A stretch of 64,000 nucleotides of DNA from Bacillota bacterium (GCA_023408815.1 JAEYJO010000038.1:40653-104652); one strand, 5' to 3'; counted from the stretch's first letter, positions 26,205 through 34,635 are shown. Numbers and translations are program-made. Notes: generated by a model not told the origin, from the letters alone.

Positions 26205-26921
26205 ATGGACGGAATAGAGAAACTAAAGAAAATAATAGATGACAGTAACAACATCGTATTCTTTGGCGGTGCAGGAGTGTCGACGGAAAGCGGTATACCG
26301 GATTTTCGAAGCGTGGACGGTCTTTATAATCAGAAATACGATTATCCTCCTGAAACGATTTTAAGCCATACCTTTTATAGAAGAAAGCCGGAGGAATTTT
26401 ACCGCTTTTACAGAGACAAGATGCTATGTCTTACGGCGAAGCCTAACGCAGCTCATTTAAAGCTTGCCCAGTGGGAAAAGGCTGGAAAGTTAAAAGCAGT
26501 CATCACGCAGAACATAGATGGTTTGCATCAGGCAGCAGGAAGTAAGAAGGTACTTGAACTTCATGGCTCGGTGCTTAGGAATTACTGTGAGGACTGCGGA
26601 AAGCTTTTCACCGCAGAGCATATTCTGCATTCCGTGGAAGTGCCCCGCTGCGATGAATGCGGCGGCTCCATTAAGCCGGACGTAGTGCTCTATGAAGAGG
26701 GCCTGGATTCACAGATAATGGCGCAGGCCATGGACTATATAACAAATGCGGAGGTTCTCATTATCGGAGGTACCTCGCTTGCGGTATATCCGGCCGCAGG
26801 AATGATTGACAGTTATAGAGGAAATAAGCTCGTGCTCATCAACAAGACGCCGACTATGAGGGATAATGTGGCGGATTTAATCGTGCAGGGCAGTATAGGA
26901 GATGTTCTAAAGGCGTTGTGA
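26205..26921 (+). CDS. NAD-dependent protein deacylase, sirtuin (Sir2/CobB)
   Basis: 238-residue sirtuin. It shows the NAD-binding GGAGVSTESGIPDFRS, the NID motif TQNIDGLH, catalytic His in LELHGSVLRNYC, two zinc Cys pairs (CEDC and CDEC) and GGTSLAVYPAAG. It removes acyl groups from lysines using NAD. GGGAGGATGGC lies upstream. A 65-residue DUF951 gene follows 22 bp later, so they are probably co-transcribed. All catalytic residues appear intact and the length is typical of class U/III bacterial sirtuins. Confidence 0.93.
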   Translation: MDGIEKLKKIIDDSNNIVFFGGAGVSTESGIPDFRSVDGLYNQKYDYPPETILSHTFYRRKPEEFYRFYRDKMLCLTAKPNAAHLKLAQWEKAGKLKAVITQNIDGLHQAAGSKKVLELHGSVLRNYCEDCGKLFTAEHILHSVEVPRCDECGGSIKPDVVLYEEGLDSQIMAQAMDYITNAEVLIIGGTSLAVYPAAGMIDSYRGNKLVLINKTPTMRDNVADLIVQGSIGDVLKAL

Positions 26922-26943
26922 TAAGACTGTGAGGGTGGATTAT

Positions 26944-27126
26944 ATGGATATTCAGGTTGGAGATGTTCTGAGATTGAAAAAACAGCATCCCTGCGGCAGC
27001 AAGGAATGGGAGGTTCTGCGGATAGGAGCGGATTTTCGATTGAAATGCGTAGGCTGTGGTCATCAAATCATGATAGCGCGCAGAGTGCTTGAGAAAAATG
27101 TCAAAGAAATTAAACAAAAGCCTTGA
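26944..27126 (+). CDS. DUF951 domain-containing protein
   Basis: 60-residue conserved Firmicute protein of unknown function. Start at ATG 26944 (MDIQVGDVLRLKKQHPCGS), the usual N-terminus of the family; the frame is open from GTG 26929. The motifs HPCGSKEWEVLRIGADFR and KCVGCGHQIMI are family hallmarks and suggest a small beta-rich, possibly nucleic-acid-binding fold. In many Firmicutes the gene lies just upstream of rpsF, as here. The -35 box of the rpsF promoter overlaps its stop codon. Confidence 0.88.
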   Translation: MDIQVGDVLRLKKQHPCGSKEWEVLRIGADFRLKCVGCGHQIMIARRVLEKNVKEIKQKP

Positions 27127-27151
27127 AAATAACGGGGTTGTATGGTATCAT
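27123..27151 (+). promoter_or_regulatory. Promoter and leader hairpin of the rpsF-ssb-rpsR operon
   Basis: -35 TTGAAA (27123-27128), 17-bp spacer, -10 TATCAT (27146-27151). The leader then contains a short hairpin (27181-27188 with 27195-27202) just before the rpsF ribosome binding site. Such leaders bind the S6:S18 complex in other bacteria; the exact S6:S18 motif was not recognised here. Confidence 0.65.
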
Positions 27152-27227
27152 AGTAACTCGTGATATATTTTAAATTCCTTGCTCTCATCTTAGAATGAGG
27201 GCCAGAGACCAAAAGGAGGTAACGCAC

Positions 27228-27518
27228 ATGAACAAATATGAATTAGCCGTTGTTGTCAGTGCAAAAATCGAAGATGAAGAAAGAGTAGCAGTTCTCGATA
27301 AGTGCAAAGCTCTTGTTGAAAGATTCGGTGGACAGGTTACGAACGTGGATGAATGGGGTAAGAAGAGATTAGCTTACGAAGTTCAGAAAATGAAAGAAGC
27401 CTACTACTATTTCATTCACTTTGATGCTGAGAGCACTGTTCCGCTGGAAATCGAAAACAGAATTCGTATCATGGACAATGTAATCAGATATTTATGCGTC
27501 AGACAGGACGAGGCATAA
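27228..27518 (+). CDS. rpsF: 30S ribosomal protein S6
   Basis: 96-residue bS6 (MNKYELAVVVSAKIEDEER at the N-terminus and IRIMDNVIRYLCVRQ near the C-terminus). AAAGGAGGT precedes ATG 27228; the frame is open from 27195 but that extension has no site. S6 binds S18 on the platform of the small subunit. First gene of the conserved rpsF-ssb-rpsR operon. Confidence 0.95.
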   Translation: MNKYELAVVVSAKIEDEERVAVLDKCKALVERFGGQVTNVDEWGKKRLAYEVQKMKEAYYYFIHFDAESTVPLEIENRIRIMDNVIRYLCVRQDEA

Positions 27519-27536
27519 GATAGAACAGGAGAACGT

Positions 27537-27992
27537 ATGAATAAAGTAATACTTATGGGACGTTTAACGAGGGACCCTGAAGTGAGATATTCACAAGGGG
27601 AAAGCCCGATGGCAATTGCCAGATATACACTTGCTGTAGACCGCAGATTCGGAAGAAACAATGACGATGCCAGCGCAGACTTTATCGGCTGTGTAGCATT
27701 CGGCAAAGCGGGAGAATTCGCAGAGAAATATTTCCGAAAAGGAACTAAGGTAGCGATTACCGGACGTATCCAGACGGGAAGCTATACGAATAAGGACGGC
27801 GTAAAGGTGTATACGACGGATGTTGTTGTCGAGGATCAGGAATTTGCGGAGAGTAAGAACAGTGCCGGTGCAGACGGGGGTTTTGCCGGTAACAGTAACT
27901 TTTCCGGCGGCGGAAGACCCGAGCCCATGGCGGCAGGGGACGGCTTCATGAATATTCCCGATGGAATAGATGAAGAACTTCCATTTAATTAA
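27537..27992 (+). CDS. ssb: Single-stranded DNA-binding protein
   Basis: 151-residue SSB. The OB fold covers residues 1-110 (MNKVILMGRLTRDPEVRYSQ, CVAFGKAGEFAEKYF, YTTDVVVEDQEF). It is followed by a Gly/Ser-rich linker and the acidic C-terminal tip DGIDEELPFN, which recruits replication and repair partners. It protects single-stranded DNA in replication. The position between rpsF and rpsR is conserved in bacteria. Confidence 0.95.
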   Translation: MNKVILMGRLTRDPEVRYSQGESPMAIARYTLAVDRRFGRNNDDASADFIGCVAFGKAGEFAEKYFRKGTKVAITGRIQTGSYTNKDGVKVYTTDVVVEDQEFAESKNSAGADGGFAGNSNFSGGGRPEPMAAGDGFMNIPDGIDEELPFN

Positions 27993-28066
27993 AATATGAG
28001 GACTCAGTATTTACTATAATACAGAGTTCATAACTGATAAGTGAATATGAGATAGGAGGCACTATT

Positions 28067-28330
28067 ATGGCTTATAATAAAGCAGAGAGGTCTGATTCTC
28101 CGATGAGAAGAAAAGGCGGCATGCGCAGAAGAAAAAAAGTTTGCGTATTTTGCGGCAAAGACAATGTTATCGATTATAAAGATGTAAATAAATTAAAAAG
28201 ATATGTATCTGAGAGAGGAAAAATCCTTCCCAGAAGAATCACAGGAAATTGCGCAAAGCATCAGAGAGCTCTTACTGTAGCAATCAAGAGAGCACGTCAC
28301 ATCGCATTGATGCCGTATGTAATGGATTAA
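28067..28330 (+). CDS. rpsR: 30S ribosomal protein S18
   Basis: 87-residue bS18 with the typical RRKKVCVFCGKDN, DVNKLKRYVSERGKILPRR and TGNCAKHQRALTVAIKRAR segments. The clostridial form keeps two Cys near the N-terminus. Preceded by TAGGAGG. It closes the operon and is followed directly by a strong terminator. Confidence 0.96.
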   Translation: MAYNKAERSDSPMRRKGGMRRRKKVCVFCGKDNVIDYKDVNKLKRYVSERGKILPRRITGNCAKHQRALTVAIKRARHIALMPYVMD

Positions 28331-28341
28331 TACTAAGAATG

Positions 28342-28377
28342 AGATCAACTATCGCAAATGGTAGTTGGTCTTTTTTT
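28342..28377 (+). terminator. Terminator of the rpsF operon
   Basis: 12-bp stem AGATCAACTATC / GGTAGTTGGTCT (with G-U pairs), six-base loop, then a run of seven T. Classic factor-independent terminator. Confidence 0.9.
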
Positions 28378-28528
28378 AGATTTTACAAAATATGTCGTAA
28401 AAGGATAGAAAACGACTAAATAATAGTGTGGAACTTCGAAGAAAAAAATGCTATACTGTAAGAAATGTATTTTGAAGGTTACAGGGTTACAAATGGGTAG
28501 ATGATGCCCGCAGGGAAAAGGGTAAGGT

Positions 28529-30574
28529 ATGAAAAACAGCATTAAGTTAAAAGGCAGATTAAAAAAATATTTACAGACTTCCGTATATTTAGGTATTTTA
28601 TTAGTTATCGTAAACTTAGGAATCTATCTGATCGATTACCGCGCAGGGCTGGTTCTTACATGCTTTGTTATTTTCTATTTCGTGGTAGTCTTATCACTTT
28701 TGCTATACAATAAACCGGTTATCATGAATGAGCTGATCAGTTTCGCTACGCAATATGGACAGATTCAGAGAAAGCTTCTCAGGGATTTGGACTTGCCTCA
28801 TGCCCTGCTGGATGATGAGGGCAAGATTATCTGGACGAATGCTGCCTTCGAGAAGACCGTACATAAGAACAGGGGATACCGCAAATCGATTACCTCTCTG
28901 TTCCCTACGATTACGAAGGAAAAGCTGCCCGGTGAAGCGGATGAAGTAGAATTCAGCGTAAGCTTCGAGGACAGCGATTATGTGGCTAAGCTTAAGAAAA
29001 TATCTTTAAGGGATATGGAAGAGGGCAGCGATATCATTGAAGTGGAAGACTATGAAGGTTATTTGATCGCCCTCTATCTGTTCGATGAAACTGCTTTGAA
29101 GATAGCACTTCAGGAGGTGGATGACCAGAGCCTTGCGGTAGGATTGATTTACCTCGACAATTACGACGAAGCGTTAGAAAGCGTGGAAGAAGTAAGGCGT
29201 TCTCTTTTGATCGCGCTGATCGATAGAAAGGTGAATAAGTACATAGCCGGTTTGGACGGCATTTGTAAGAAGATCGAAAAGGATAAGTTCCTCGTTATCC
29301 TGCGTAAGAAGGCAATTGCTTATCTTCAGGAATATCGGTTCGACTTATTGGAGGATGTAAAGACCGTCAATATTGGTAACGAAATGGCGGTAACTATCAG
29401 TATAGGTGTCGGCTTGAATGGTCTTACCTATGCGCAGAATTATGAATTCTCACGAAATGCCATTGATTTGGCCCTGGGCCGGGGCGGCGATCAAGCGGTG
29501 GTAAAAACCCCTAACAACACTATTTACTACGGCGGAAAGAGCCAGCAGGTGGAGAAAAACACCCGTGTCAAGGCGAGGGTAAAGGCTCATGCATTGAAAG
29601 AGATTATATCCGGCAAGGACAAGGTTATCGTAATGGGCCACCGGAATGCGGATGTGGACAGCTTCGGAGCAGCGGTAGGAGTTGCGCGAATCGCGCATAC
29701 TCTGGAGCGCAAGGTGCATATCGTCGTCAACAATGTGACTACATCGCTGCAGCCTATGGTCGATATGTTCAAGAACAATCCCGAATATGATGACGACCTG
29801 ATCATCAACAGCCAGCAAGCCATCGAGATGGTAGGAAATAATGCGGTGCTGGTAGTGGTGGATGTGAACAAGCCGAGCATCACCGATTGCCCGGAAATGC
29901 TTCGTTTGTGCAAATCCATCGTAGTATTCGACCATCATAGGCAGGGTACGGAGGTCATTGAAAACGCGACGCTTTCTTATGTGGAGGCATACGCATCGTC
30001 TACATGCGAAATGGTTTCGGAGATATTGCAATATATCGGAGATAATATAAAAATCACGAGTACCGAGGCGGACTGCCTGTATTCCGGTATTATGATAGAT
30101 ACCAACAATTTTATGACGAAGACGGGCGTGAGGACCTTTGAGGCAGCGGCCTTTCTTAGAAGAAGCGGCGCAGATGTTACGAGAGTGCGCAAGCTGTTCC
30201 GTGAAGACGCGGCCGATTATAAGGCTAAGGCGGACGCGGTCAGCCAGGCGGAGATTTACCGCAACGCTTATGCAATTTCCATATGCACCGGAGATGATGT
30301 TCTGAATCCTACGGTGGCGGGAGCACAGGCGGCCAATGAGCTGTTAAATATTAAAGGTGTGAAGGCCAGCTTCATTTTGACCGAATATCAGAATCAGATT
30401 TATGTCAGCGCACGCTCCATCGACGAGGTTAACGTTCAAATCATTATGGAGAGACTGGGCGGCGGCGGACATATGAATATAGCCGGATGCCAGATGGAGG
30501 ACAGGTCTTTGGCGGAGGGCATCGGCATCATTAAGCATACGTTAGATACGATGATTGAAAACGGCGAGATTTAA
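28529..30574 (+). CDS. gdpP: Cyclic-di-AMP phosphodiesterase GdpP (DHH/DHHA1)
   Basis: 681-residue membrane-bound c-di-AMP phosphodiesterase. Two helices (about residues 15-60), a degenerate PAS domain (about 80-170), a degenerate GGDEF domain (about 175-310) and a DHH/DHHA1 phosphoesterase (about 345-675). Catalytic motifs are MGHRNADVDSFGAAVG, VFDHHRQG and GGGGHMNIAG. It lowers c-di-AMP and thereby affects cell-wall homeostasis and potassium uptake. The gdpP-rplI-dnaB order downstream of rpsR is conserved in Firmicutes. All metal-binding Asp and His residues are present. Confidence 0.94.
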   Translation: MKNSIKLKGRLKKYLQTSVYLGILLVIVNLGIYLIDYRAGLVLTCFVIFYFVVVLSLLLYNKPVIMNELISFATQYGQIQRKLLRDLDLPHALLDDEGKIIWTNAAFEKTVHKNRGYRKSITSLFPTITKEKLPGEADEVEFSVSFEDSDYVAKLKKISLRDMEEGSDIIEVEDYEGYLIALYLFDETALKIALQEVDDQSLAVGLIYLDNYDEALESVEEVRRSLLIALIDRKVNKYIAGLDGICKKIEKDKFLVILRKKAIAYLQEYRFDLLEDVKTVNIGNEMAVTISIGVGLNGLTYAQNYEFSRNAIDLALGRGGDQAVVKTPNNTIYYGGKSQQVEKNTRVKARVKAHALKEIISGKDKVIVMGHRNADVDSFGAAVGVARIAHTLERKVHIVVNNVTTSLQPMVDMFKNNPEYDDDLIINSQQAIEMVGNNAVLVVVDVNKPSITDCPEMLRLCKSIVVFDHHRQGTEVIENATLSYVEAYASSTCEMVSEILQYIGDNIKITSTEADCLYSGIMIDTNNFMTKTGVRTFEAAAFLRRSGADVTRVRKLFREDAADYKAKADAVSQAEIYRNAYAISICTGDDVLNPTVAGAQAANELLNIKGVKASFILTEYQNQIYVSARSIDEVNVQIIMERLGGGGHMNIAGCQMEDRSLAEGIGIIKHTLDTMIENGEI

Positions 30575-30621
30575 GTTTTAGGCAAAGGTTTTCAAAGTTT
30601 GAAAGGAGTACATTTACAAAA

Positions 30622-31071
30622 ATGAAGATTATATTGATAGAAGATGTGAAGAGTTTAGGCAAGAAGGGGCAGATTGTGGAAGTGAGCGACGGCTATGCGA
30701 GAAACTTCGTGCTTCCCAAGAAGCTTGGACTGGAAGCCACAGGAAAGAACATAAACGATATGAAGCTGCAAAAGGCCAATGAAGAAAAAATAGCGTTAGA
30801 GCAGCTTAAGGCTGCAGAAGACTTTGCGGCGGAAATGGAAAAGAAGGAGGTTATCGTAACGATAAAGTCGGGGGAAGGCGGAAAGACCTTCGGTTCTATA
30901 TCCTCCAAGGAAATCGCGGAGGCTGCAAAGAGTCAATGCGGAATGGAAATCGACAAGAAGAAGATCCAGATGCCGGAAGCGATAAAGAGCCTCGGCGCAT
31001 ATGAGGTATCTGTAAAGCTGCATCCGAAGGTGGCCGGTAAACTGAAGGTAAGGGTTCAGGAAGAAAAATAA
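30622..31071 (+). CDS. rplI: 50S ribosomal protein L9
   Basis: 149-residue bL9. The N-terminal domain MKIILIEDVKSLGKKGQIVE...GYARNFVLPKKLG is followed by the connecting helix and the C-terminal domain ending KLHPKVAGKLKVRVQEEK. Preceded by GAAAGGAG. It lies between gdpP and dnaB, as in most Firmicutes. Normal length. Confidence 0.95.
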   Translation: MKIILIEDVKSLGKKGQIVEVSDGYARNFVLPKKLGLEATGKNINDMKLQKANEEKIALEQLKAAEDFAAEMEKKEVIVTIKSGEGGKTFGSISSKEIAEAAKSQCGMEIDKKKIQMPEAIKSLGAYEVSVKLHPKVAGKLKVRVQEEK

Positions 31072-31098
31072 AAGATACGAAAAGTGAGAGGATGAAAA

Positions 31099-32436
31099 GT
31101 GGCGGCAATGGAAGAAACATTGCTCAAAAGGGTACTGCCCCATAGTATAGAAGCCGAGCAATCCGTGATAGGCGCTATGATTATGGATAGGGAAGCGATT
31201 GTTGTAGCCTCCGAGATAGTGATGGAGGATGATTTTTACAGCAAGCAGTGCGGGATTCTATTTGAGGCTATGATAGAACTGAATGATGAAGGGAAGCCGG
31301 TGGATTTAGTAACACTGCAGGACAAGCTGAAGGAAAAGGATATTCCGGCGGAGATGAGCAGTCTGGAATATATCAGAGATCTGATTACTGCGGTGCCAAC
31401 TTCTGCCAATATCAAATACTATGCGAATATCGTGGCAGAGAAGGCTACGTTGCGCCGGTTGATAAAATTAAACGAAGAAATAGCCAATACCTGTTATGTA
31501 GGAAAGGAAAGTCTTGAGGTTATTCTGGAGGATACGGAAAAACGCGTATTTAATCTGGTACAGAGAAGAAATACGGGAGAATTTGTACCGATTCGCCAGG
31601 TCGTCATGAACGCAATGGATCAAATCGAGAAGGCATCCAGAAATAAAGGGAGCGTTACCGGAATTGCAACGGGATTTATCGATTTGGATTACCGGACGGC
31701 GGGAATGCAGCCTTCCGACCTCGTTCTCATCGCGGCCAGGCCGTCCATGGGAAAGACGGCTTTCGTGCTGAATATCGCTCAGCATGTGGCTTTCAAGCTT
31801 GATCAGACGGTAGCTATTTTCAGTCTGGAAATGTCCAAGGAACAGTTGGTCAACCGTCTGTTTTCCTTAGAATCCAGAGTGGATGCGCAGAAGCTGAGGA
31901 CGGGAAGCTTGTCCGACGGCGATTGGGAAAAACTGATTGAGACTGCCGGAGTTATCGGGAAGTCGAACCTGATTATAGATGATACCCCCGGTATCAGTAT
32001 TGCGGAGCTGCGCTCCAAATGCAGAAAGTACAAGTTGGAACACGGGCTTAAAATGATTATCATCGACTATTTGCAGTTGATGTCGGGAAGCGGCAGGGGA
32101 GATTCCAGGCAGCAGGAGATTTCGGATATTTCCCGCTCATTAAAGGCTTTGGCGAGGGAGCTTAGCGTTCCGGTGCTGGCATTATCACAGCTTAGCCGAG
32201 CCGTAGAGCAGAGACCGGATCATAGGCCGATGCTTTCGGACCTTAGAGAGTCGGGAGCTATCGAGCAGGATGCTGACGTGGTTATGTTTATCTACAGGGA
32301 TGATTATTACAACAAGGATACCGAGAAAAAGGGTATTGCAGAGATTATCGTGGCAAAACAGAGAAATGGCCCAATCGGAACCATCGATTTGGTCTGGCTG
32401 CCGGAATATACGAAGTTTGCCAATATGCAGAAGTGA
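31099..32436 (+). CDS. dnaB: Replicative DNA helicase DnaB
   Basis: 445-residue hexameric helicase. The N-terminal domain starts LPHSIEAEQSVIGAMIMD; the RecA-like motor (about residues 175-445) has Walker A ARPSMGKTAF, IDYLQLM (Walker B) and SQLSRAVEQRPDHRP. It unwinds DNA at the replication fork with primase and loader proteins. GAGAGG (31086-31091) supports GTG 31099; ATG 31108 is an alternative. Followed by a strong terminator. Confidence 0.95.
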   Translation: MAAMEETLLKRVLPHSIEAEQSVIGAMIMDREAIVVASEIVMEDDFYSKQCGILFEAMIELNDEGKPVDLVTLQDKLKEKDIPAEMSSLEYIRDLITAVPTSANIKYYANIVAEKATLRRLIKLNEEIANTCYVGKESLEVILEDTEKRVFNLVQRRNTGEFVPIRQVVMNAMDQIEKASRNKGSVTGIATGFIDLDYRTAGMQPSDLVLIAARPSMGKTAFVLNIAQHVAFKLDQTVAIFSLEMSKEQLVNRLFSLESRVDAQKLRTGSLSDGDWEKLIETAGVIGKSNLIIDDTPGISIAELRSKCRKYKLEHGLKMIIIDYLQLMSGSGRGDSRQQEISDISRSLKALARELSVPVLALSQLSRAVEQRPDHRPMLSDLRESGAIEQDADVVMFIYRDDYYNKDTEKKGIAEIIVAKQRNGPIGTIDLVWLPEYTKFANMQK

Positions 32437-32475
32437 TAATCCATATTTCGATTTAAGTTTATTAGATGAGATTAC

Positions 32476-32509
32476 AAAAGAGGACATGTATAGTATACAG
32501 TCCTCTTTT
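32476..32509 (+). terminator. Terminator downstream of dnaB
   Basis: Perfect 10-bp stem AAAAGAGGAC / GTCCTCTTTT with a 14-nt loop, ending in T residues. The A-rich left arm makes it likely to work on both strands. Confidence 0.88.
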
Positions 32510-32627
32510 TATGTATACGGTTGACAAAATAACCCGATAAAATACAAAATTCAACAAACGTATAGTGAATGGAAAGTGTCGGAGAAATAAGCCGGAAAAT
32601 ATAAGAAGACAGAAAGGAGAAACAGGA

Positions 32628-33374
32628 ATGGAAAGACAAACACGCTATTTAATTTCGGATGCAGCAAAGCTGGTGGAGGTAGAGTCCCATGTGCTCCGCT
32701 ACTGGGAGGAGGAGCTTGGAATTCCGATTAAGAGAAACGAGCTGGGACATAGATACTATACGGAAGAAGATGTGGAATGCTTTAAAGAGGTAAAAAGCCT
32801 GAAGGAACAGGGTCTGCAGCTTAAGGCAATCCGTGTAGTGGTTCGAAATGGCAGGTTGGAGCGTATAAACGGCAATTCTGCAATCGAGAACGGGCTGCTG
32901 TATAATGAGAAGTTAGAAAAGGTTAACGAGACCAGGAAAAAAGCTTATGAAAGTGGAGAATTGGATTCCGGAATGAACAAAGAGCACGGGAGACAGATGA
33001 TAGAGATCATCGCGTCTAAGGAGTTGTCCGAGCCGAGGAATGAGAGCGTCGGCTTCGGAGCTATCGGCAGAGAAGAAAAGAGCATGCGCCTGCAAATACT
33101 ATTACAGCATATGATATCGGAAGCGGTAAAGGAGAGCAACAAGGAGCTGTGCGATGATATTAAGGAAAGCGTTCTTAAGGAAATGGATTACCAGTTCCGC
33201 CTGCAGGAGGAAAAGGAGGAGGTACGGGAAGCCGATAGAAGCAGGAGAGAGGACGAGCACTATAAGAGAATCGATGAGCTGCTTCGAAGCTACAGCAAAA
33301 AAGGAAGGAGAAAGGAGAAGGCAGAGGAGAGGCAGAATCGTATTGCCGCAAGAAAAAAGCCTTCAATCGTCTGA
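32628..33374 (+). CDS. MerR-family transcriptional regulator
   Basis: 248-residue protein. Start at ATG 32628, preceded by AAAGGAG; the frame is open from 32565. The N-terminal MerR winged helix reads YLISDAAKLVEVESHVLRYW followed by ELGHRYYTEEDVECF. The rest is a long charged, helical region (about residues 95-248) ending in an Arg/Lys/Glu-rich tail. Unlike classical MerR proteins there is no Cys metal site and no recognisable ligand domain. This longer form is widespread in clostridia and of unknown target. Its last codons coincide with the terminator of the convergent ferredoxin gene. Confidence 0.82.
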   Translation: MERQTRYLISDAAKLVEVESHVLRYWEEELGIPIKRNELGHRYYTEEDVECFKEVKSLKEQGLQLKAIRVVVRNGRLERINGNSAIENGLLYNEKLEKVNETRKKAYESGELDSGMNKEHGRQMIEIIASKELSEPRNESVGFGAIGREEKSMRLQILLQHMISEAVKESNKELCDDIKESVLKEMDYQFRLQEEKEEVREADRSRREDEHYKRIDELLRSYSKKGRRKEKAEERQNRIAARKKPSIV

Positions 33375-33383
33375 TTGAAGGCT
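33358..33383 (-). terminator. Ferredoxin gene terminator inside the end of the MerR gene
   Basis: Perfect 11-bp stem AGCCTTCAATC / GATTGAAGGCT with a 4-nt loop. Read on the minus strand it is followed by TTTTTTCT, so it terminates the ferredoxin transcript. It overlaps the final codons and stop (33374) of the convergent regulator gene. Confidence 0.85.
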
Positions 33384-33406
33384 CAGGGAGCATTATTATA
33401 ATAATA

Positions 33407-33577
33407 TTAGCCCTGAGAAATAGCGCCAGTAGGGCAAACGCCTGCGCAAGAACCACAGTCGATGCAAGTATTAGCATCAATTTCGTATTGGCTGTCGCCT
33501 GCGCTGATTGCGCCAACCGGACACTGTCCTTCGCAAGAGCCGCAGCTTACACAAGAATCACTGATTACATATGCCAT
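33407..33577 (-). CDS. 2[4Fe-4S] ferredoxin
   Basis: 56-residue clostridial-type ferredoxin. It reads MAYVISDSCVSCGSC, then EGQCPVGAIS, DANTCIDCGSC and AGVCPTGAIS. Both CxxCxxCxxxCP motifs are complete, so two low-potential [4Fe-4S] clusters are expected. It carries electrons for anaerobic metabolism such as pyruvate oxidation, hydrogenase and reductive radical activation. Preceded by AAGGAGG (minus strand). A Rex-like palindrome lies about 31 bp upstream and its own terminator lies downstream, so it is probably monocistronic. Confidence 0.95.
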   Translation of the reverse strand: MAYVISDSCVSCGSCEGQCPVGAISAGDSQYEIDANTCIDCGSCAGVCPTGAISQG

Positions 33578-33607
33578 AATGATATTCCTCCTTAATATGT
33601 ATCCTTA

Positions 33608-33625
33608 TTGATAAATTGTTATCAA
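33608..33625. promoter_or_regulatory. Rex-like operator upstream of the ferredoxin gene
   Basis: Perfect 18-bp palindrome TTGATAA-ATTG-TTATCAA. The redox regulator Rex binds TTGTTAA-N4-TTAACAA in clostridia; length, spacing and end bases match, with one symmetric change. It lies 31 bp upstream of the ferredoxin start. NADH/NAD-responsive control is inferred. Confidence 0.5.
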
Positions 33626-33684
33626 ACTATACCTTATTTTAATATAAAACCGGGTCAAATACAAGTGAAACATAAAATATTAAA

Positions 33685-33815
33685 TTACTGTTCATTCCGT
33701 TCTCAGCAACACATGATTTCTTCACTTAAATTCGCTTCGCGAAGCAGAAATCATCTCTTGAATCACGTTCTTACACAGCTTAACAATAAGTGTTAAGCTA
33801 CTGTGTGAACAGTAA
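33685..33815. repeat. 131-nt nested inverted-repeat element (cruciform or multi-branched RNA)
   Basis: Outer perfect 10-bp arms TTACTGTTCA (33685-33694) and TGAACAGTAA (33806-33815) enclose two internal hairpins. One is ATGATTTCT (33713-33721) with AGAAATCAT (33746-33754), containing a GCTTCGCGAAGC palindrome. The other is AGCTTAACA (33777-33785) with TGTTAAGCT (33791-33799). It lies between the pflA stop and the ferredoxin upstream region, with no coding frame. It could be a structured RNA, a composite terminator of the pfl operon or a small palindromic repeat element. Confidence 0.6.
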
Positions 33816-33853
33816 CAATATTAACACAAAATAAGAAAAGTCTCTGACAGCCC

Positions 33854-34621
33854 CTAATGAGGCTGACCGGGCTCCGCGCGGCGCTTCTTGATTCCCTCAA
33901 GTATTACCTTTTTCTTCTCAGGAATCTTATTTTTATCCATGGCAGGAACGCCGGCAAGCTTGTATTCCATATTGAGCTGCTTATACTTAGCTTCTCCCAT
34001 CGTATGATAGGGGAGCACGTCCAACGCTTTCAGATTGCTGAACTGACCGATGAAATACCCTAAGTCGAACAGATACTTATCATCATCGGTAAGTCCCGGT
34101 ACTATTACGTGACGAACCCACATATCCACATGCTTCTCATTCAGATACGCAGCGAAGGCGAGGATATCCTCATTGGGATATTCCGTAAGCTCTTTGTGCT
34201 TCAGGGAATCAATGTGTTTTATATCCAGCATGATCAAATCGGTCAAGGCCATTAGCTGATCCAGCTTCGCGATCCACTGTGTATTCTGCGCTTTGTATAT
34301 GATCCCCGAGGTGTCGATGCAGGTATGAACGCCTTCTTTTTTTGCGATGGTGAATAAATCGATAAGAAAATCGATCTGAACCAGCGGTTCTCCTCCGGTT
34401 ACCGTCATTCCGCCGTTTTTGTAAAAGGCCCTGTTTCTATTGTATTGTTCAAAGACTGCCTCCGGCTCCATGAGAGTGCCGGCATTCATTTCCCAAGTGT
34501 CGGGATTGTGGCAATAAGCACAACGCATAGGGCATCCCTGCAAAAATACGACAAATCTCGTACCCGGACCGTCCACCGTACCAAAACTTTCAATTGAGTG
34601 TATTCTGCCTTGCATGTCCAT
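33854..34621 (-). CDS. pflA: Pyruvate formate-lyase activating enzyme
   Basis: 255-residue radical-SAM enzyme that abstracts hydrogen from the glycyl-radical Gly of PFL. The cluster motif is CPMRCAYCHNPDTW (CxxxCxxC), after the N-terminal RIHSIESFGTVDGPGTRF. GGMTVTGGEPLVQIDF is the SAM-binding GGE motif. Length matches PflA. It lies downstream of the split pfl genes, separated by a hairpin terminator that probably reduces its expression relative to the enzyme. Expected substrate: the separate 81-residue glycyl-radical protein at 34691-34936. Confidence 0.95.
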   Translation of the reverse strand: MDMQGRIHSIESFGTVDGPGTRFVVFLQGCPMRCAYCHNPDTWEMNAGTLMEPEAVFEQYNRNRAFYKNGGMTVTGGEPLVQIDFLIDLFTIAKKEGVHTCIDTSGIIYKAQNTQWIAKLDQLMALTDLIMLDIKHIDSLKHKELTEYPNEDILAFAAYLNEKHVDMWVRHVIVPGLTDDDKYLFDLGYFIGQFSNLKALDVLPYHTMGEAKYKQLNMEYKLAGVPAMDKNKIPEKKKVILEGIKKRRAEPGQPH

Positions 34622-34635
34622 CTTCCTTTTCTTTT

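Noticed and set aside
33608..33625. FNR/CRP-type site TTGAT...ATCAA
   Set aside because: The half-sites are 8 bp apart, whereas the FNR/CRP consensus needs 4; the Rex layout fits better.
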